A stretch of 64,000 nucleotides of DNA from JAAYZQ01 sp034428935. Lineage in GTDB: Bacteria; Chloroflexota; Anaerolineae; JAAYZQ01. Position numbers and translations under genes: made by a program. Numbering within the stretch: position 1 is the first letter of the stretch; every line of letters starts with the position of its first letter. Under the pieces are notes generated by a model, which worked only from the letters and a program-made list of their open reading frames with translations, had not been told where the DNA came from and searched no databases. The stretch covers positions 1-64,000 of the forward strand of contig DAOUHB010000204.1 of assembly GCA_034428935.1 (NCBI GenBank), in the 5' to 3' direction. Below are positions 60,297 to 64,000 of this stretch, piece by piece.

Positions 60297-60310
60297 ATGT
60301 AACGTTACAT
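60297..60310. promoter_or_regulatory. Perfect 14-bp palindrome ahead of the aldolase gene
   Basis: ATGTAACGTTACAT is its own reverse complement. It fills the gap between the degV stop and the AAGGAG of the aldolase gene. It looks like a repressor half-site pair (GntR/LacI-like spacing) and would control the glyoxylate genes at the DNA level. Confidence 0.55.
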
Positions 60311-60326
60311 AAGGAGATAGACGAGT

Positions 60327-61226
60327 ATGAGCCAGGAGATTTCGCTGCGGGGGGTTTTCCCTCCGATCCCAACACCCTTTGACGGCCAGGGCGACGTCGC
60401 CTTCGGGGCGCTGGCCGACAACCTGGCGTGGTGGAACGAGTACGATTTGCGGGGCTACATAGTCCTCGGCTCTAACGGTGAGGGCGTGATGGTGGCCGAG
60501 GAGGAAAAGATAGCCGTCTGGGCGGCTGCCAGGAAGTCCATCCCTTCCTCGCGGCTGATGGTGGCCGGCACGGGCTGCCAGTCGACGCGCGAGACCATCA
60601 CCCTCACCCGGCGCGCCGCCGACGCGGGCGCCGACGCTGCCCTGGTGTGGACGCCCCACTATTTCAAGGCCAAGATGACGGCCGATAGCCTGGTGCGCCA
60701 CTACGAGGAGCTGGCCGATGCTTCGCCCATCCCGATCCTGATCTATAACGTGCCCGGCTTTACCGGGGTCACCATGAGCCCCGCCGCCGTGGCCCGCGCG
60801 GCCCGCCATCCCAACGTCGTGGGCATGAAGGACACCACGGGCAACATCGCGCAACTGGCCGAGACGGTGCGCCTGGCCGGTCCCGACTTTCAGGTACTTG
60901 CCGGATCGGCCAGCTATTTTTTGCCCGGCCTGTCCGTGGGCGCCGCCGGTGGGATCCTGGCCCTGGCCAACATCGCGCCTGACCGCTGCCTGGAGTTGTT
61001 CCGCCTGTTCCAGGAGGGCCGCTGGCAGGAGGCTGCCGAGTTGCAGCGCTGGATGCTGCCCATCAACCACGCCGTCACCACCGGCTTTGGCATCGCCGGG
61101 CTGAAGGCGGCAATGGACATGATGGGCCACTATGGGGGGCCGGTCCGCCTGCCCCTCCTCGACATCAAGGAGGAGGAACGCCAAACCCTGAAAAAGGTCC
61201 TGACCCAGGGAGGCATTTTATCATGA
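60327..61226 (+). CDS. 4-hydroxy-2-oxoglutarate aldolase-like (DapA superfamily)
   Basis: A 299-residue class I aldolase of the DHDPS/NAL fold. The Schiff-base Lys168 lies in HPNVVGMKDTTGN and the catalytic Tyr140 in LIYNVPG. Among DapA relatives it resembles mammalian HOGA1 more than DapA: GYIVLGSNGEG, AGTGCQSTRETI, GADAALVWTPHYFKAKM, DFQVLAGSASYFLPGLSVGA and a C-terminal FGIAGLKAAMDMMGHYGGPV all have counterparts there. HOGA1 splits 4-hydroxy-2-oxoglutarate into pyruvate and glyoxylate. The next gene is a glyoxylate-type aminotransferase, which fits. The ATG has AAGGAG upstream. It overlaps that gene by four bases. Confidence 0.82.
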   Translation: MSQEISLRGVFPPIPTPFDGQGDVAFGALADNLAWWNEYDLRGYIVLGSNGEGVMVAEEEKIAVWAAARKSIPSSRLMVAGTGCQSTRETITLTRRAADAGADAALVWTPHYFKAKMTADSLVRHYEELADASPIPILIYNVPGFTGVTMSPAAVARAARHPNVVGMKDTTGNIAQLAETVRLAGPDFQVLAGSASYFLPGLSVGAAGGILALANIAPDRCLELFRLFQEGRWQEAAELQRWMLPINHAVTTGFGIAGLKAAMDMMGHYGGPVRLPLLDIKEEERQTLKKVLTQGGILS

Positions 61227-62407
61227 AAGACCGCAAGCTGCTCATGATCCCCGGACCCATCGAGTTCAGCCCCGAGGTGCTGCGGGCGATGGGAGCCTCG
61301 ACCACGAGCCACGTGGCTCCGAACTTTGTGGATGCCTTCGGGCAGGCCCTGGAACGTATGCGCGACGTGTTCCTGGCGCCGGGCAGCCAACCCTTTGTCG
61401 TCGCGGGCTCGGGCACCCTGGCCATGGACATGGCCGCGGCCAACCTGGTGGAGCCCGGCGACAAAGCGCTGGTGGTCAACAGCGGATACTTTGGCGACCG
61501 TTTCGCCGCCATCTTGCAGCGATATGGCGCCGAGGTGATCCAGGTCCAGCCGCCGGCCGTGGGCGACGTCCCCGCTCTCGGCGACGTCGAGGCAGCCCTG
61601 GAGCAGGCGGCCAGCCAGGGCCAGGGCTTCAAGCTCATGACCATCACCCACGTCGATACCTCTACCGCCGTGATGACCGACGTCCCTGCGCTGGCAGCCC
61701 TGGGGCGCCGCTACGGAGTGCTCGTCGTGGTGGACGGCGTGTGCTCCGTGGCAGGCGAGGAGCTTTGCCAGGAGGAGTGGGGGGTGGATCTGACGCTCAC
61801 GGCCTCGCAAAAGGCCATTGGCGTGCCGCCTGGACTGGCGCTGGTGGTCGCCGGCCCCCGCGCCATGGATGCCTTTTACCGGCGCAAGGTCGACGTTGGC
61901 AGCTACTATTCCGACTGGACCCAGTGGCTGCCCATCATGGAAGCCTACGAGGCGCGACGGGCCGGCTACTTTGGCACGCCGGCCGTCAACCTCATCTGGG
62001 CGCTGAACGTCAGCCTCGGCCAGATCCTGGACGAGGGGATGGAGGCACGCTTTGCGCGCCATCGCCGGCTGAGCGCCGCTTTCAAGGCAGCGGTGGCCGC
62101 ATTGGGCATGGGGCAGGTGCCGGTCCGCCCCGAGGTGGCAGCCAACACCCTCACCGCACCCTACTATCCCGAGGGCGTCGACGCCTCGATGCTGGCCCAC
62201 GTCACCCGCGAAGGGGCCATCCTGGCCGGCGGGCTACACCCCGCCATCCGCGCCCGGTACTTTCGCATCGGACACATGGGCGTCGTCAGCGCTTCTGACA
62301 TCCTGTCCACCGTGGGTGCCATCGAGCGAGGGCTGGCCGCCGCCGGCTATCGCTTCCAGCCCGGCGCCGGCGTGGCCGCGGCCCAGGCGGCCCTGCTGGC
62401 CGAATAG
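61223..62407 (+). CDS. Class V aminotransferase, alanine-glyoxylate / serine-pyruvate type
   Basis: A 394-residue fold-type I PLP enzyme of class V. The opening LLMIPGPIEFSPEVLRAM and VVAGSGTLAMDMAAANLV are typical of alanine-glyoxylate / serine-glyoxylate aminotransferases. Lys197 in TASQKAIGVPPGLAL is the Schiff-base residue, and VVVDGVCSVAGEEL holds the pyridine-ring Asp. GYFGTPAVNLIWALNVSL is the usual substrate-loop region. The expected reaction is glyoxylate plus alanine (or serine) to glycine plus pyruvate. The ATGA overlap with the aldolase that yields glyoxylate and pyruvate makes a shared pathway likely. Confidence 0.88.
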   Translation: MKDRKLLMIPGPIEFSPEVLRAMGASTTSHVAPNFVDAFGQALERMRDVFLAPGSQPFVVAGSGTLAMDMAAANLVEPGDKALVVNSGYFGDRFAAILQRYGAEVIQVQPPAVGDVPALGDVEAALEQAASQGQGFKLMTITHVDTSTAVMTDVPALAALGRRYGVLVVVDGVCSVAGEELCQEEWGVDLTLTASQKAIGVPPGLALVVAGPRAMDAFYRRKVDVGSYYSDWTQWLPIMEAYEARRAGYFGTPAVNLIWALNVSLGQILDEGMEARFARHRRLSAAFKAAVAALGMGQVPVRPEVAANTLTAPYYPEGVDASMLAHVTREGAILAGGLHPAIRARYFRIGHMGVVSASDILSTVGAIERGLAAAGYRFQPGAGVAAAQAALLAE

Positions 62408-62420
62408 CAGAGATCCCAGA

Positions 62421-62460
62421 GACGGAGGACGGGCAGCCGGCTGGTTTCTCGTCCTCCGTC
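62421..62460 (+). repeat. Hairpin between aminotransferase and second glcD gene
   Basis: A perfect 11-bp inverted repeat (62421-62431 with 62450-62460) and an 18-base loop in the 82-bp gap. No T-run follows, so read-through into glcD is likely. It may set their relative levels. Confidence 0.45.
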
Positions 62461-62489
62461 CCTCATCGGGCTGTTGAGAGGGTAGGCCC

Positions 62490-63887
62490 ATGTACAAAGC
62501 GGTCACTCCTGAACTGGTCGAAGCCCTGTGCCAGATTGCCGACGCGGAGAACGTCCTCGTCGACGGCGAGGCATTGGAGCGCTACAGCCACGACGAGACG
62601 GTGGGCCTGTGGGCGCGGCCGGAGGTGGTGGTGCGGGCCACGTCGACCGAGCAGGTGGCGCGGGTGCTCAAGCTGGCGCAGCGGGAGCGGGTGCCGGTCA
62701 CACCGCGGGGCGCTGGCTATGGCCTGAGCGGCGGGGCCGTGGCGGTGCAGGGCGGCATCGTCCTCTCGACGGAAAAGATGAACCGCATCCTGGAGATCGA
62801 CCACAAGAACCTGATGGTGACCGTCGAGCCGGGGGCCATCACCGGCGACATCCACCGTGCCGTGGAGGCCGAGGGACTCTTTTATCCGCCCGATCCGGCC
62901 AGCCTGGATTCGTGCAGCATCGGGGGCAACGTGGCCGAAGGCGCAGGCGGCCCGCGGGCGGTCAAGTACGGCACGACCCGCGACTATGTCTGCGGGCTGG
63001 AGGCCGTTCTGCCCTCGGGCGAGGTGATTTCCATCGGGGGCAAGCTCGTCAAGAACGTGACGGGCTACAGCCTCATCGGCCTGCTCGTGGGCTCGGAGGG
63101 GACCCTGGCCATCGTCACGCGCATCATCCTGCGCCTGCTGCCGCTCCCCCGCGTGCAGGTGGACCTGCTCGTCCCTTTCGACGACTTTCAGGCCGCAGCC
63201 GACACGGTGTCGGACATTATCGGGCACCGCATCCTGCCCACGGCCATGGAGTTCATGGAGCAGGACAGCCTGCTGGCCGTGGAGCGGTTGCTGCAGCGGG
63301 AGGTGCCCTACCGCGACGCGGCCGCCCACCTGCTCATCCAGCTCGACGGCAACACCCCGGCGGCAGTGGACGCCGACATGGAGCTGGTGGGCGAGCTATG
63401 CTTGCAGCACGGCGCACGGGACCTCCTCGTGGCCCGCGACCGTCCAACCAGGGACCGGCTGTGGGAGGCGCGGCGGATGATCATCGACTCGCTGAACCAC
63501 GAGAGCCCGGTGAACCACATGGAGGACGTGGTGGTGCCCCGCGCCGAGATCCACCGGCTGCTCAAGGGTATGAAAGAGATCTCCCAGGAGCACGGTGTGC
63601 GCATCGTCAGCTTCGGGCATGCCGGCGACGGCAACGTACACGTCAACGTTCTGAAGGATGATCTGGGCGATGGACGTTGGGACGCCCTCGTGCCCCGGGT
63701 CCGGGAAGAGATCTATCGCCTGGCCCTGGCGCTGGGTGGCACCATCACCGGCGAGCACGGGGTCGGCGCCACCCGCCGCCAGTACCTGCCCATGGCCCTC
63801 GACGAAGCACAGATCGAGCTCATGCGCCGCATCCGCGCCGCCTTCGACCCGAACAACATCCTGAACCCAAACAAGATATTTCCCTAG
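62490..63887 (+). CDS. glcD: FAD-linked glycolate/2-hydroxyacid oxidase, GlcD-like (second copy)
   Basis: A 465-residue flavoprotein paralogous to 11600-13021. The FAD domain has TPRGAGYGLSGGAVAVQGG, DSCSIGGNVAEGAGGPRAVKYG and VGSEGTLAIVTRI. The C-terminal domain has SFGHAGDGNVHVNVL and TGEHGVGATRRQYLPMAL, ending FDPNNILNPNKIFP. It follows the glyoxylate-type aminotransferase by 82 bp, so glycolate (giving glyoxylate) is a reasonable substrate; D-lactate remains possible. No Fe-S partner subunit is next to it. The ATG has GAGAGGG upstream. It converges with a MutS-like gene six bases away. Confidence 0.85.
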   Translation: MYKAVTPELVEALCQIADAENVLVDGEALERYSHDETVGLWARPEVVVRATSTEQVARVLKLAQRERVPVTPRGAGYGLSGGAVAVQGGIVLSTEKMNRILEIDHKNLMVTVEPGAITGDIHRAVEAEGLFYPPDPASLDSCSIGGNVAEGAGGPRAVKYGTTRDYVCGLEAVLPSGEVISIGGKLVKNVTGYSLIGLLVGSEGTLAIVTRIILRLLPLPRVQVDLLVPFDDFQAAADTVSDIIGHRILPTAMEFMEQDSLLAVERLLQREVPYRDAAAHLLIQLDGNTPAAVDADMELVGELCLQHGARDLLVARDRPTRDRLWEARRMIIDSLNHESPVNHMEDVVVPRAEIHRLLKGMKEISQEHGVRIVSFGHAGDGNVHVNVLKDDLGDGRWDALVPRVREEIYRLALALGGTITGEHGVGATRRQYLPMALDEAQIELMRRIRAAFDPNNILNPNKIFP

Positions 63888-63893
63888 TCGGGG

Positions 63894-64000
63894 TCAGTCC
63901 TCGCCGACGGGCAGGCCCTCCAGCTCCATGATGCGGAGGGCGTTGGTTGTGGGGCTGGGGCCAGGGCGCAGGACGTAGTCAAAGACCATGCGGCTGCCCT
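63894..64000 (-). CDS. MutS-like protein, C-terminal fragment (truncated by the window edge)
   Basis: Only the last 34 codons are in the window. The minus strand reads MVFDYVLRPGPSPTTNALR, then MELEGLPVGED and a stop. This matches the end of the ATPase domain of MutS-family proteins, where a strand with F-Y-L-R/K-P-G and T/S-NAL is conserved near the dimer interface. The rest of the gene lies to the right. Which MutS subfamily it belongs to cannot be judged from this fragment. Overall length and mismatch-binding domains are unseen. Confidence 0.7.
   Translation of the reverse strand, partial: GSRMVFDYVLRPGPSPTTNALRIMELEGLPVGED

Noticed and set aside
1..64000. CRISPR arrays, insertion sequences, tRNA or rRNA genes
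   Set aside because: Reading both strands I saw no repeat-spacer array, transposase-like protein, terminal repeats, or tRNA/rRNA signature; a covariance-model scan would be needed to be certain for tRNA.

Overview
The window is a high-GC bacterial chromosome segment whose gene content fits a Chloroflexota (Anaerolineae/Caldilineae-like) organism. Signs are secreted proteins ending in a YLP-type tail, DUF11 and Ig-like surface proteins, LytR-CpsA-Psr and DegV proteins, a complete beta-oxidation operon with its ETF, and a liv-type ABC importer. The lineage is inferred from gene content; no rRNA or tRNA gene was seen. Housekeeping promoters are easy to read because many match TTGACA, 17 bp, TATAAT very closely.

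Layout. 1-3.7 kb: the end of an Ig-like repeat protein, then three genes of visibly lower GC. Two of these fuse TPR-like helices to a LexA/S24 self-cleavage domain with no DNA-binding domain. This cassette is my main candidate for an undescribed system. 3.7-8 kb: pseudouridine catabolism (psuK-psuG), a CTP-dependent polyprenol/phytol-kinase-like membrane protein, an HD hydrolase, and a ClbS/DfsB-like protein. 8-10 kb: an MsbA-type ABC exporter heading a small operon. 10-13 kb: nickel-pincer lactate racemase LarA with a GlcD/D-lactate-dehydrogenase-like FAD oxidase. 13-21.6 kb: secreted beta-propeller proteins, an RNB exoribonuclease, and an ECF sigma factor overlapping a very large membrane anti-sigma candidate. 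21.8-22 kb: a CDGSH iron-sulfur protein.

22-28 kb: livJ-H-M-G-F on the minus strand from one strong promoter. 28-34 kb: fadD, an MBL-fold hydrolase, a PLP aminotransferase behind a highly structured leader RNA, and a threonine-dehydratase/HAD pair. 34.4-43.3 kb: one minus-strand fatty-acid degradation operon, tetR-thiolase-small protein-3-hydroxyacyl-CoA dehydrogenase-enoyl-CoA hydratase-two acyl-CoA dehydrogenases-etfB-etfA, with a perfect promoter and a palindrome beside it. Together with FadD it can activate fatty acids, oxidise them to acetyl-CoA and pass the electrons to ETF.

43.5-49 kb: two large secreted surface proteins. 49.4-55 kb: a Met/Gly-rich secreted protein, then an OmpR-type regulator, a sensor kinase with a Met-rich extracytoplasmic loop, and a multi-PAS kinase. 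55-59 kb: an MFS transporter (minus), a TPP enzyme and an overlapping LytR-CpsA-Psr protein. 59.4-63.9 kb: DegV, then 4-hydroxy-2-oxoglutarate aldolase, a class V alanine-glyoxylate-type aminotransferase and a second GlcD oxidase, which together form a glyoxylate-centred set. The right edge holds the last 34 codons of a MutS-like gene on the minus strand.
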